From NCBI GenBank assembly GCA_019096155.1, contig JAHCVI010000001.1:10106001-10170000 (forward strand): a DNA stretch of 64,000 nucleotides, written 5' to 3'. The position numbers were made by a program, and so were the translations under genes. Each line of letters opens with the position of its first letter. Position 1 is the stretch's first letter. Positions 12,220-24,510 of the stretch are shown here, piece by piece. This stretch comes from Staphylotrichum longicolle. Taxonomy: Eukaryota; Ascomycota; Sordariomycetes; Sordariales; Chaetomiaceae. The notes below the pieces were generated by a model. That model worked only from the letters and a program-made list of their open reading frames with translations. It made no database searches and had not been told where the DNA came from.

Positions 12220-13518
12220 TTTAGGGGGGTGGGATTTGTACAAAAAGGGGAAGAAAAAGTCTTGTAGCATTTTTTGTAATATCGGGTCTCTTGCATTTGG
12301 GGCGTCATGTCATGGGCTTGCCGAGTCTCGCTCTGCGGGAGCCGCTCCTCACTGGTGGGAATACGAAGGCGTGATCTGAGACATGTTTCCCTTCGGTTGT
12401 TGTCCGGGTCGGGCCGCAGAAGTTTCTCCCACGTGGGAGCTCCATTGTCTCTCCCTCCCGCTGGTGGACAAGGGGACACGTGGGATACGAGGACCCTTCA
12501 TTTGATGGAACTGTCGCATGTGGGTATACACGTGTAAAATTGGTCCCGAGGTGCTGGTTCTCGGGCTGCATTTGTGGCGTGATGGGTGAAGCTTATCTCA
12601 GGTCGGTCCTGGTTATCGGAGATTTGCAGTAGAGAGAGCAGGAGTTGAGGTTTGGATAAGACGAGCGGCATCGATATCAATTAGCGCAGACCCAGAATAT
12701 ACTTGCGAACATCCCGTCGTGCCAGCTTTGCCTCTTAACTGACTAACGTAAATGGCAAAACCACTTGGTTGTGTCAAGATGCTCTGATGTTTGGTGCTAG
12801 AGCGTTTGGAGAAGGTCAGAAGCACGCGACACTGGCAACGGTTTCAACCCCACCCTCTGCGTGCAACCCAGCAACCCCAGCAACCCCACACTGACGTTGC
12901 CCACCAAGCCTGGCAACCCCTGCACAAGCCCTCCACACCCTCCTGAAAAAAGGATGGTGCCAGGCGAGCTTTGAGAGAGCCAATCCAGAGCCCCTACCAC
13001 CGCGCTGGTGCCAATGAGGCTGGCTCCCATCAAGCAGGGCGTCCGCTGATAAGCGGGCTGCAGCCGTGAGGTGGCTCGAGACACCGCCCGCCTCGGGCAA
13101 ACTCTCTCGTAGTGAGTTGATGTTGGGATTGATAGCGCAACCCATCACTTTCATCGGTTCATCAGTCTCAGCGCATCGATTCATCCATCCCAGGACCCAG
13201 GATGAGACGTCAGGGTGGAGGCAAGCCGCCGCACCGACGACCACGCGTCCACGCCCGCTGATCGCCCGAATCTGGGACATCTGAGAGGACACCGATATCA
13301 GCAGGCCCCCCGTTGGGATATCCATACCCTTGAAGCGGCAGACACACTAAACGCGACAACTTCACCAGTGTTTACCTTAGTTCCTGACGGGCGCTGACTG
13401 AGGACCCACACTTCACCTCCGGACACCGGAGAGACGCCCGAGTCAGCGGTCGGTCCCGGAATTGCAGCAGAGATTGGACCACGCCCGGACCCGCCGCCGG
13501 GCCACCTCGCTCGGGACG
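12220..13518. other. Intergenic, no gene recognised
   Basis: About 1.3 kb with only out-of-family open frames. The right end is the presumed leader of the permease gene. Confidence 0.5.
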
Positions 13519-15728
13519 ATGCGCCTGTCTCACGATGTCGAGTTGGCCAACTTCCGCCCCAAGGAGGCCTCGTTCGCGCAGGGCAGCGTCCTCAGCATGC
13601 GCGCATTCTCCTCCCGCAACCACCGCAGCAGCAACGGCGACGACGACGGCCAACAAGCTCACCCCTTCCTCCGATGGCTGGACTCGTTCCGCCGAGACCC
13701 CGGCCGCCATGTCACTCCCGCCTCCGCCGTCTACGCTGCCGGGGCCAACCGCGCGTCCACCATACGGGGCTCGACGGACCTGCCGCTGCCCGAGAGAGGG
13801 CGCTCCCGCGAGCATCAGAGCAGCCACTACTTTGACATGCACGCTGCAAATGTGGGGACCGCCAACACCCTGCTGGCTCGCGAGCTGAAGGGGAGGCACC
13901 TGCAGATGATTGCCATTGGGGGGTCTATAGGTAGGCATTTTGGCCGAGGAACCATGTCTCGGTTGACCAGCAAACTAAACAAGACGGCTAACCCGGCTGT
14001 CAGGCACCGGGCTATTTGTCGCGTCTGGAAAGGCCCTCAACACCGGCGGCCCAGCTTCGCTTCTCATCGCATACGTCTTCGTCGGAGTCATGCTGTACTG
14101 CACCATCCAGGCCCTGGGCGAACTCGCCGTGACCTTCCCCGTGGCTGGCTCTTTCTCGGCCTACTCGACCAGATTTCTTGATCCAGCTTGGGGGTTTGCC
14201 ATGGGCTGGAAGTAAGTTATCCATGCGGTATTGCGTGTCGATATGAAGTGTGGGTTAACAACTCCAGTTACGCCTTGCAGTGGCTGGTCGTGTTGCCGCT
14301 CGAGATCATCGCAGCCTCGATTACTGTCGGCTACTGGAACAGCAACCTAAACCGCGCCATCTTCATCACTATTTTCTTGTTTACCATCGTGGTTATCAAC
14401 TTATTCGGCGTTAAGGGATACGGCGAAGCAGAATTTGTCTTTGCCATCATCAAGATCACTGCGATCGTCGGCTTCATGTAAGTCAGAACTCTTTGCTCGC
14501 CTGACCACCACTAACAAACATATCGCCAGCCTCCTCGGTGTCGTCATCAATATTGGCGGCTTCCCCGATGAGGGCTACATTGGCGGTCGCTTTTGGAACG
14601 ACCCCGGCGCGTTCAACAACGGGTTTAAGGCGTGTGCGCCGTTTTCGTGACTGCCGCTTTCGCCTTCACCGGCCCGAACTCGTCGGGCTCGCCGCCGCCG
14701 AGACCCAGAACCCGCGCAAACCCTCCCCCGCCATCAAGCAAGTCTTTTGGCGCATCACCCTCTTCTACATTGTCTCCCTGACCCTCATCGGCCTGCTCGT
14801 CGCACGACCACATGCGCCTCCTCGGCGCCAAGTCCGCTGCCGACGCCTCGGCCTCCCCCTTCGTCATCGCCATCGAGTCCGCCGGCATCGAGGTGCTCCC
14901 GGCGTCATGAACAGCGTCATCCTCATCGCCGTCATCTCGGTCGGCAACTCGGCCGTCTTCGGCTCCTCCCGCACCCTCGCCGCCCTCGCCGACCAGCGCC
15001 AGGCGCCCCAGATCCTCGGCTATGTCGACCGCCGCGGCCGCCCCCTCGTCGCCATCCTCGTCGCATCCCTCATCGGCCTGCTCGGCTACCTCGCCGATCT
15101 CGAGCAGCAGTCCGACGTGCTCAACTGGCTGCTCGCCGCCTCGGGCCTGTCGTCCGTCTTCACCTGGGGTTCCATCTGCCTCGCGCACATCCGCTTCCGC
15201 AAGGCCTGGGCCGCCAAGGGCCGCTCCCTCGGCGAGCTGGCCTTCCAGTCCCAGGTCGGCGTGGCGGGCTCGTGGCTCGGCCTGGCCCTCAACGTGCTCG
15301 TGCTGGTCGCACAGTTCTGGATCGCCGCGTGGCCCATCCCGCACCCGCCATCGCCTTCTTCTTCTTCTTCTTCTTCTTCTACGTCATCATCATCATCATC
15401 CCCGTCGACATCGACGGGGTCGGTGGCCGGGATGAAGGGCGGGGCCGCGGACTGGACGGCGACGGCGGGCGGCGGCGGCGCCGCCGTGACCGTCGACTCG
15501 CCCCGCACCGCGGCGCAGAACTTCTTCCTGCAGTACCTCTGCGCGCCCATCATCCTGGCGTGCTACGTCGGGTACAAGCTCTGGTTCCGCACGCGCATCG
15601 TGCGCGTGGGCGAGATGGACGTCGACACGGGCCGGCGGGACTTCAACCTGCCCATCTTGATGGCGCGGGAGGGGCGGGAGAAGCGGGGGATGCCGAGGTG
15701 GAAGAAGGTGTACAAGTTTTGTTGTTAG
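13519..15728 (+). CDS. Amino-acid permease (APC superfamily), frame broken four times
   Basis: Plasma-membrane amino-acid/H+ symporter family. Exons are 13519-13930, 14004-14211, 14268-14477 and 14530-15728. A hydrophilic N-terminus of about 125 residues leads into the conserved MIAIGGSIGTGLFVASGKAL of TM1, then GELAVTFPVAGSF and FLDPAWGFAMGWNYALQWL. In exon 4 conserved segments change frame at about 14630 (-1), 14674 (-1), 14805 (-2) and 14902 (-1): GFK/GVCAVFVTAAFAFTG/ELVGLAAAETQNPRK/LLGAKSAADAS/MNSVILIAVISVGNS. With these five bases counted in, the total length becomes a multiple of three (about 677 residues). The C-terminus carries the family's YVGYKLWFRTRIVRV and RRDFNLPI. A TTC/ATC microsatellite (15354-15400) encodes a Ser run in a late loop. 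It is either a pseudogene or has sequence errors; the rest is intact. Confidence 0.82.
15354..15400 (+). repeat. TTC/ATC trinucleotide microsatellite inside permease
   Basis: About nine TTC units followed by about five ATC units lie in the permease coding frame. There they read as a Ser/Thr-rich tract between the last two membrane segments. Length variation would change the loop without breaking the frame. Confidence 0.85.
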
Positions 15729-16442
15729 CGTTTTTGGTCGTCTTTTTTTTCCCTCGTTGTTGTTGTTGTTGGGGATTACCCAGTGATGTGCATTGATTGT
15801 GTCTATGTATCGAGGGGCAGCTGTGAGGATTGTGTCGAATCTTGGCATATCAGGGGGGCGTTTGGAGTCCGGTAGCGGGGGGCGAGCCTTTACATAGAAT
15901 TGAGCGGGTGCATAACGATACTCGGGACCGTCGATGCAAAGAGCGTCTCCGTTTCAAAGTAGGATTCTGTGACTGAGCGACCAGAAAACAACCGACCTGA
16001 CCTCGGCGTGCCGATTGGTCCAACTGAGAGAAGAGATTCAAGCATCACACAAGCAGCAACACCTGCCACAACACTATTTCACACACAACAGCACCTCAGA
16101 GATACAGAAGAAGCCCGTGTATTGGCCTGTCAGAACATGAATAAACAACAGCAGAAATTCCGGCATCCGATATGCGCCCTCTGGGAATCCCCAACTCGAC
16201 TCAAACGAAAACGCAGGCGTGGGTGATAGCAGCCTGATACTCCAACAAAAAATGGTTGCCCACCAGCCTCGTAAAGTCTACAAGCTGGGAGAAACGACAA
16301 CCACTCAAACCATGACTCGACAAGAACCCGCAGCGGCGGGATATGTATGAACGGCGGTGCTCTCATGAAATCTTGAGATGCACATGAAAACATCAATCAT
16401 CATGCGGCGTTTTCCATGCCGCGTCCGATGTCCCTTGGGGCT
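15729..16442. other. Intergenic between convergent genes
   Basis: 3' regions of the permease (+) and the NTF2-like gene (-). A short GT/GTT-rich run follows the permease stop. No gene is seen. Confidence 0.5.
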
Positions 16443-18156
16443 TTAAAAGTCCCAGAAGTTATCCGACTTGGTGGGGGGCCCACGAATGCCCTTCTTGGCG
16501 ATCGGTGCGGGCTCATCCTCTTCGCCGTGAAGCCAGCCGCGCCCTGTGCCCTTCTTGCCGCCCATACCATCGCCGGCAATCACGATACCGCGCTCTGTCC
16601 CCTTGGGGTTGTCGTTCTCCTTGCGGGACACGGGCGACTCGTCGTAGGGCGACCAGTTGCTCTCCATCATGCGCACCGCCTTCTTACGGTCCTCGGGCAC
16701 CTTCGTGGGCTCGTTGGCCTCCTTGTGATGCGGCGACGCATCGGTCATGTCGAAGTGGGCATCGAAATCCTTGCGGCGGTCCTTGATGTTGGTGATGTTG
16801 CCCAGCGGTGCGGGGCCGGGCGACGGGACGGTGCCGTCTTCGGTGTGCAGCCTGTTGTCGTACAGGTGCAGGCCTTCGTTGTGCAGGGTGCCGCGCGGCA
16901 AGCCGGCGTTGCGTGGCTCGTCGCTCTTCGGGCCGTCGTCGATGAGCTCAAAGTGAGCCTCGGCGTCGCGACGCGGCTTGGGCACGGCCGCGTTCGGCGC
17001 GGGGGTATTCTCGAGCACTTCGTTATCCTCGCTCCAGTGGCGGACGTCACGCGCACGGTGCAGGCCACGGGTGGCCACGGGCTTCTGCGGCGTCACAAAG
17101 TCGTCGAACGACCAGTTGCTGCCGTGCTTGCTCTTCCTGTCGGCCGCAGGTTTGGGAGCGGCGGGCTTGGGCGTGGGGACGTCCTGGTCTTCAGACCCGT
17201 CGTCAAGCTCAAAATGCTGGTACTTCTTGGGATCCGGGCGCACAACACGGTCAGCCGCCATCCTCGCCTCATGCGAGTGATAATCAGCGTCCTTCTCCTC
17301 CACGTCGAAGAGACGCATCGGCTGGAAGTTCTTTGAGCCGGCCTTGGGGGCAATCGCCTTGCTAGGGGACTGTGAACGCTCGCGACCAGCGCTGGGCGAG
17401 CTAGGCTCCTCGGGCTCGTCGCCGAGGATCTCAGTGAAGGACCGCTGGTGGGGCCTCGTGCCCGCGTAGGGCGATACAACGGCCTCGGGAGTCTCGTCGA
17501 TCTCGTCGCGCGACGCAAACAGGTCAAGGGAAGCATGCGGGTCGCGCATGGCGTTGGTCGAGCTGCCGCGGGAGCGCGTGGGCCGTGCCTCAGCGGTGGT
17601 AGGCGCAACGCCGTCGCCCTTGGCGCACTTTGCGATGAGGCTGATTTGGTCCTTGCTGTCGCGGATGGGCCAATTCTGGCCAGACCTGCCAATAACCTCA
17701 ACCTGCTTGAGCAAGCAACCTTGGTCCCAGCTCTGTCGGATCTGCGTGATCTTGCCTTCGCGGTCAAATGTCACAATGTGGGTCTGTGATGCTGATGTGT
17801 TAGCCATGAGCGCTAGGGAAACGGGGTCTGGATCGCCTGCGACTTACAACTGCGAGGGTGACGGTGCGATCGGCGAGGAAGTTGTCGTCCATGCCAGGGA
17901 GGTATGGGCCGCCACTGGTGACGAACTCGAGGGCGGTGTCGACCTCGAGCGCAAGGGCATGCTGGTTCTCAATGGCGAACAGGGCATCTTCCTTCTTCTT
18001 CTTGATCTTGTTGCGCACCGAGCCCAGGTGCTTGATTATCTCGGTCGCGCCAGAAAAGCTCGAGGTGGTCGTGACGTAGTGCAAGGACGCGTTGTCGGCG
18101 AGGTCCGACGAGTTCGGCGCGGCGAGAAACCGCTTGTAGGCAGCTTGCAGTGCCAT
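16443..18156 (-). CDS. NTF2-like domain protein with long disordered tail
   Basis: Two exons (18156-17848 and 17783-16443, intron GTAAGT...CAG) give 549 residues. The first roughly 160 residues resemble the fungal NTF2-like fold: a helical start (MALQAAYKRFLAAPNSSDLA), a conserved LHYVTTTSSFSG, then strands ending in THIVTFDREGKITQIRQSWD. This is the usual last pair of strands in that fold, where a mutated substrate sits in enzymes or a partner in transport factors. The rest is charged, Pro/Ser-rich and predicted disordered, with short aromatic-acidic repeats (HFELDDG, HFELIDDG, HFDMTDASP) and an FWDF end. Related fungal proteins carry an 'NTF2 and mRNA export' label, but I infer no function beyond the fold. 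The repeated acidic-aromatic motifs may be binding sites. Confidence 0.75.
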
Positions 18157-19963
18157 GGTGCGAATGTGGGTTGCGGGCGGGCACCAAGAATTGAAGATCG
18201 ATTCGGCGTCCAGGCCAAAATTGAGACAGGTCTCGGAAGAGCGAATGAAGGAAAACGAAAGGCGCGACGAAGTGGTTGAGAAAAAAGAGAGCGGGTCCGA
18301 GAGTCGCAAAGGATGGGAGAGCCGGGATGAATGCATGGGGAAGGGGTAACACCCCTGGCTTGGCAGGACCCGGGCTGTCGCTGCAGTTGCAGCTGCCGTG
18401 TTTACATGTGTGCAGTGTCGCTTTTCGCTAGCGCCCCTGAACAAACACTGCCCTGCCATGGATGCCTTGTTGACACTGGCAGGCAGCAACAGCGCCGCCA
18501 GGTGGCGACGGGAGCCACGAAGGTGTTGTTTTAACCTGCAGAGTTCAATTATGTGTTCGACAGAAACACATCACGGCTCGTTACCAGTACAAAGTAATCT
18601 GTAAGGTACATCGGGACGGTCCCTGAGCTGATGTGCCTCGGTCAGTTTCTGGCCAGGTCATGGCGGCAGCAGACGTCACACCGACCCCGCCAAACAGGGT
18701 CCAACGCCCAAGACATTCTCGGCGCAAGCCACGATGAAGCTCGAAGCTGCGCAACAAAACAAAACAAGACGAAATTGGAAACAAGGACAGATTGCGCGTG
18801 CCCAGTTGGGACAGATGGGGCTGTCGAGCGTCAATGCAAGGCAAGCTTGAACCGTCTCTGGCTGCATGGCCTTTGGTGGGGCCAGCTTTGCATTGCGGAT
18901 CATGGCCCCGCAAACCGTTCTGTTTCAGGGTGAGCACATCCCCACTTTCTCAGGACATGGGTCCGGTTTCCGAGCCTGCGCTAGGCTGGTTTGGGTGGAG
19001 GGCTCTTGGCTGCTCGACTTCACTGAGCCGGACTTAACCTCCCGTCCTCCAAGAAACGAACTCTTTGGCACACCGAGGACAGGCAGAACAAGAGAGAGGT
19101 TGACAACAATGTGCTCCAAGTAACCCACGGCTTGCGGAAATATTATTCGGTTTCGTAGCACTTCCTCTTGAGCATTGCTTCTGATCTCACTCACAGGTTG
19201 CGGCTACTAAAGGGTCCGCCGTCAACGTGCGGCAGCTCAAGGGCCGCCCATCCGACTCCAGTCATTCCAGCAAACAAGCCATTGTCCACCGTCGTTCCCT
19301 TGTTCTGCCTAATCCTGCGTTGAGAGCGCCTGAGTCGGGCTGTCGGAACGAGGCATGCAATTTGGGCTGGCAACTCGAGATGGCGTTCGCCAATCACCCT
19401 GTGCAATCATGTTTCAGGTGGGCAGGCAGCCTGACAACCCGCCGTGCTGCCGTGTTTATTCATTGCTCGCCGCCCGTCAGTCATGCGAAAAACAGATGTC
19501 AATCTAGGCGAACCAGCTTCGACCAAGCCGACGGGCCATCAAAATACGTCAAGCGGACATATCTCCGCCGCCTTGTTTTCGCTTCCTGTTCAAGCAGTCA
19601 CATGTGAAAGTTATGACTACACCTCGACAACGCCTTTTGGGACATGGCCAAGGTTCCGCTCGATGCCTGCTGCATGATCTACTTCATATCGACAGCCCTA
19701 TCCTCCAGTCCTCGTTGCCCCTACAAGCTCAATCGGTTGATGGAATGTGACTTTGACTTCCAACAAAGCCCAAAACCAACAGAGGAAAATACCCTTGTCT
19801 TCACCCTGGCCTGTTGCTCAGCCCTACCACTATTGAAATTACACCTTTTTGCCCTGCCGGACCAGCAGAGCAAACCAAGCAACCCTTCTCCCGCAACAAC
19901 AAAACAACGACATCCGCCCTCGCCGTCTGCCTATTCTTACACGCACCAACCCAGCTCAAGACA
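18157..19963. other. Intergenic, no gene recognised
   Basis: About 1.8 kb. It begins with the promoter side of the NTF2-like gene. Only unrelated short frames are present and no RNA gene is seen. Confidence 0.5.
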
Positions 19964-20717
19964 ATGCTAATCAAACTCGACAACCCCCCTTCAACCCCCA
20001 TCTCAAAACCCCGGCTTCACACCCTCAAGAACCACGACGACTACAACGGCCTCCTCCACCTGCCTCAAACCACCCACGTGCGCGTCGACCATCACGACGG
20101 CCCAGAAACCCTCAACCGGCGGCAGCGGCGGCGCTATCTCATCACCCTGCGCTACCCCACCACCGCGCCTGCACCATCTCCCGCTCCCACGCCGACGTGC
20201 TCACCCTCACGCAGCGCCTCGCCGCCGCGACGGCGGCGGCACCATGTCAGCAGAGCGGTGCCGTCACGGCCATCCTCCAAAACTACGGACCAGGGGGGAA
20301 GATGAGATGGCTGCCGCCACGCTCTCCAGACAATTAGTAGTAGGAAACGCGGACGGAGACCGAGACCGGGGTAGGAATGGTGGCGACAACAACAACAACA
20401 ACATCAACAACAACGGCAACAGCAGCAGCAGCAACCCAACCCAACAGCTCCCCGCCGTACACTGCTCCTCCTCCCCTTCCTCCTCCTCCTGCCCCAACTC
20501 CTGCTCCTGCCCCTGCTCCTGCCCATGTCCGCATCCACCCCCCCTCTCTGCCTCCGCGCGGCCCTCGTCTGATGACGCCCGGGCAGCGGCCGGGGCGCTG
20601 AACAGCCTGCTCACAGAGGCGCTGAGGAGGGTGGCAGAGGACAGGGGCGACGTGGCGGTGAGGGTGGCGGTGGAGTGGTTTCTAAGGCGGAGGATGGGGG
20701 ATTGTGACGGGACTTGA
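19964..20717 (+). CDS. Hypothetical protein, probably frame-disrupted
   Basis: I do not recognise a family. From the ATG at 19964 the first frame reads MLIKLDNPPSTPISK... to RRRYLITLRYP. Protein-like sequence then continues in the next frame (CTISRSHADVLTLTQRL...AVTAILQNYGPG), and the end (ALRRVAEDRGDVAVRVAVEW, stop 20717) lies in the third frame. Two one-base losses, near 20152 and between about 20290 and 20340, would join them into roughly 251 residues. The middle is low-complexity Asn/Ser/Pro encoded by CAA/CAG-like repeats (20385-20540). The coherence of the three segments is an inference from composition only. Introns could also explain one of the shifts. Confidence 0.4.
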
Positions 20718-21153
20718 ATGAGTGGACGGATGAGGATGGGATCATTTGTGTTTTTGTGTGAAGGGGTTGATTGCTGGGTTTGGTTGGGTTGGGGGTGGTG
20801 GTTCTATACAGAGGGGATTCTGGTCTAGGGGGGATTCAAGAGAGCGAACGTTTGTCACTGTGCGTGGGTAAAGGATTTGGGGGGGGTTATAGACTTGGGA
20901 TTTGGGCAGAGACCTGCTAATAATGTAATGTCACGCCATGGCGGGGGGGCGAGGGCCGTGGTGGTTGGGACTGTTGATCGAGTCGTGGAGGTTTACATAC
21001 CGTGCGCAAGCGCAAGGGAGTGAACGTTGGACGACCACCAGAGTAAGGATAATCATCAGATCAAATTGTCCCTTGGTATATAAGACTCGAGTCCATCCTT
21101 GAACGCCAGAGATGCTATCCAGAACTAAGCCTCCCAAAGAAAACCCACCGCTC
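20718..21153. other. Intergenic between convergent genes
   Basis: G/T-rich 3' flank of the hypothetical gene and downstream region of the C2H2/Zn2Cys6 gene. No gene is seen. Confidence 0.5.
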
Positions 21154-24100
21154 CTATCCCATGCCCACCGCCCAGGCCGCCTTCTCCAACTGCTTCAACA
21201 CAGCAATGATGTTCTCACTCAGCGGCGGCAGCGTCTCCCATACGCCCACAAAGTTCGCCCGTAATATCTCTTGCGCAGTCTCCATGCACGCGCGCGGGTC
21301 TTCCAGCAAACACTCAGCCGTGCTCCCACCCCCTTGACCCTCACCACCACCGGCAGCATCCAACCCGTGAATAGCCGGCCGACCCTGTCCATAGCTCACC
21401 CACGCCTGCACATCCGCCGTCTCCTCCCCGTCGAGATACACCACCGGGCCCCTGCGGTCTTCTCGTTGCCGCCCCCCCCCAGGCTGTTGCCGCACCCCGG
21501 CCCCCATGACCACCCCCCACGCCCAAATCGCCAGTCCCGCGTGACAGACCGCCACGCTCCAAAAGTCCTTGAGATGGCCCCTCGGAAACCCCCTGCCCAT
21601 TCTCAAGATCTGCGCCGCATGCCATAGCGCGACGCGTGCGTCCTCCCCTTGGCCCCACCGCTTCAGGGCCGGGTACACTCTCCTAGCCTGCTCTTCACCC
21701 TCCCTGCCCGAGAAAAGCTGCAGGTCTGGCAGGGAGACGTGCAGGTTTAAGAGTAAGAGATGCAGGAGGAGGGATTCCTGGGCGGAAAGAAGCATTTCGT
21801 GCCAGTCTCGGGTGAGGGATTGGAAGGACTTGAGACTGGAGACTAGGTCTGCGTGACGGGAGGCGAGAAGAAGTTGAGTGTTGTTGTTTGCGGAGATGGA
21901 GAAAGTAGGAGAGTGGATGGAGGAGAGCTGGCGGAGGTCCCAGATGAGGGACCAAAAACCGTGAAGGTAGATGGAGATGGCGAATTGGACATCGAGGCGG
22001 TGGTGATGCGCCGAGAGGGTGTTGATGTCGCGAAAGAGGTCGTCGAGTGAAGGAAGCGGCTTGTTGTTGTCTGGGGTGACGGACTCTAGGTAGCGGATCT
22101 TGAACTCGTCGGCCGTGTGGGCGAACCAGAGTTCTTTAGAGCAGGGGAGGGGGAGGGTCAGTTCGGCATAGGACATGGAGGGGTTATTGAGCTGCGTCAT
22201 CGAGACTTGGGCGTCCCGCAGGTAGGCGTGAAAGACGAGTCTGAAGAGAATTAGATAGGGCCGGACGTGCCAAGTCGAGCAGCTTACCTTTTCCAAGACT
22301 CATATTGGTACCATTTCTTCCACTTCTCTTCGAGAACCTTACCCTCGTCGGAGGGATAGACGACGATATCCGGGTAGGCTGACCGCGAGAACTTGCTCCT
22401 GTAGCGCATCATCTGCGAGGATCAGCACGGCTCGGGAGTATTTTTAGTCGCAGCTTACAGCAATCGGGATGGACAAATCTGCGACCTGTTAGCTGAGCAA
22501 CAACAACACGCCGCAGGGAACCTTACGGCATTCGGCAATCTCCATCTTCCGCCTATTGCCGCTCCAAAGCCCGACATCTTGAACGAGCACCAAGGCTTGA
22601 ACTTTGCTAATCTCGGCAATTGTCCTGTTGTTCTCCTCAAACTGTACCCTGGTGAGTAACGACGCACAAACAGGATGTCAAGTCTGTGGCTCACTCTTTC
22701 GGGGATAGCGATGCCTGCGGAGAGACGATTAGTTGCTAAAAGCCATGACGCATGGTTGAACAGTGAGCACTCACGAATTGCCTCCTGCAAGGCAAGACCA
22801 AAGCTGCGAAAGGCCGGGACCGGAGTCAGAACGGCGCCAGCCGCGGAAGCGATGGCGAGCCATTCCGGCCACTGACTGTTGATTGACAACGAGCCATAGT
22901 GAATCCATGACGAGACCTGGCACATATGAGCGGCCAAGAAAATGTTGATCCACGAGTCCATGGTGCTGGCCGAAGGGAAGGAAGACGCCACCTTACTCGC
23001 CATACGAGGTTCGCGGCAGGTGCTCAGGACGATGGCGAGAATCTTGTCACGGCATGCGGGGTGGAGAGTGTTCTGCACCGGTCGGTCTCTTGCTGTTTGA
23101 CTGTCCTGGGCCGGAGGTCCATGCGCGTGAGGGGATGGCAGAGGTAGATTCGACTGCTCGGTATAGCAGTTGTCCGCCTTTCCCGGCATCCACCTCCATG
23201 GGGATTCGGTCCACATCTTGACCAATGCCGAGCGCATTGCGGTCATGGCGTCCGGGTCCTCCGAGTTGATTGTCTGGTCGGGCACGTTCCGGGGTGGCTC
23301 AAAGTTCCAGTGGTCGAGAAGGCCAAAGTCAAACTCCTTGAAATCCAGGTTTGCGTCGTCATAAAAATCTAACATGGCCGGTCCTTGTACTTCGGGAGCC
23401 CTGGCCGAGCCGCTCATCGGTTGATCGTACAAAACGTCGCGCAGGAATTCGGGAAAGTTGGGTCTCTCTTGACCCTGATAGGTGTAATCCACATGATCCA
23501 CCGACGCCGACGATGTCCCTGGGGTTGGCAGTTGGTCCTCCTCCGGATAAGAAGGGTAGGTTGGAGTTGTTATACCCTCCTTGCTCTCCTCGGGACTGGC
23601 TGATTGCGTGAACGAGGACGAGGTCAAGCATGCCGTGAGCCGGTGTTGCGGCGGTCCTGCCCCGGATGATTGCGAGTAACATGACTCAGGGGTAGATTCC
23701 ATGTGTTCTGCTCGGTTTCCCGAGAGATGGACAAGATACATGGCTGCGTCCTCGGATGAAGCAACCTCGCAGGCCAGCCCGCGGTTCTTGCAGCGTGTGC
23801 ATCTGAGCTGGTCAGTGGAGGACTCGCAGGACATGGTTTGGGGGAGGCGTGCGGTTTAGTCTCTTCGCATTTCACCCGGGCCTTTGAGCAACCGATGCAG
23901 GCCTGTCCAACACGACTCGCTGACGGGACAGTGTTGAATCGTCTACGCTTGTTACTATTCTCATCCTGGTGGTTGGCACGGTGACGCTTCAAGAGATCGG
24001 CGCGAGCGAAGCCTTTGGAGCAAATCTGCAATCCGAGTTAGCCGTGGCACTTTCACGCCTGGGCGAGGAAGACGCGCATCACAGGTAAAGCGCTTGCCAA

Positions 24101-24510
24101 GGGTATGCGCTGCAATGTGCCTCTAGTCCTCGTCAGCAAAGTAGAAAATGAGGTCTTGGAATGTCGGGCTTCGCTCCTACCTGAAGATGCTCGGGGCGAG
24201 AGTAGCGGCCTGTGAAACAGGTCAGTCGCGGCATCGCGGCACGCATGTAATCAGAAGTAGAGGGTAGATTACGTAGACAGTCGGCACACTGGTACAGCGA
24301 CTGTGACTTGGTATGGCTTGTGGGCGGAGTTGAGGCGCCCGGGTGGTCCGGGCCGGGACGGACTAGGGACGGAGGTGCCGAGGCCGGGCCGTGAGAGGGG
24401 GCCAAGGGGAACGGGGTACGGGACCCGGCGGCCGACTGCAGTGGAGTGGCGGTGTTGTTCGGGGCCGGTGGCGGGTCGTGATGGATGAGATATCCGATGG
24501 GACTGGCCAT
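21154..24510 (-). CDS. C2H2 plus Zn2Cys6 transcription factor
   Basis: Ten exons on the minus strand: 24510-24273, 24209-24181, 24122-24078, 24025-23853, 23802-22775, 22714-22695, 22641-22527, 22478-22459, 22412-22288, 22240-21154. They sum to 959 codons in one frame. The DNA-binding part has two C2H2 fingers (YQCADCLRRYSRPEHLQRH and FTCDICSKGFARADLLKRH). A Zn2Cys6 cluster follows with C-x2-C-x6-C-x5-C-x2-C-x6-C (CIGCSKARVKC...CTRCKNRGLAC). The C-terminal half is the fungal TF regulatory domain, with FEENNRTIAEISKVQALVLV, a conserved MMRYRSKFSRSAYPD exon and LVFHAYLRDAQVSMTQLNNP. The introns at 24077-24026 and 23852-23803 use GC donors: only these boundaries complete finger 2 and the zinc cluster. 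The start at 24510 is the first Met after an upstream in-frame stop. Target genes are unknown. Confidence 0.85.
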
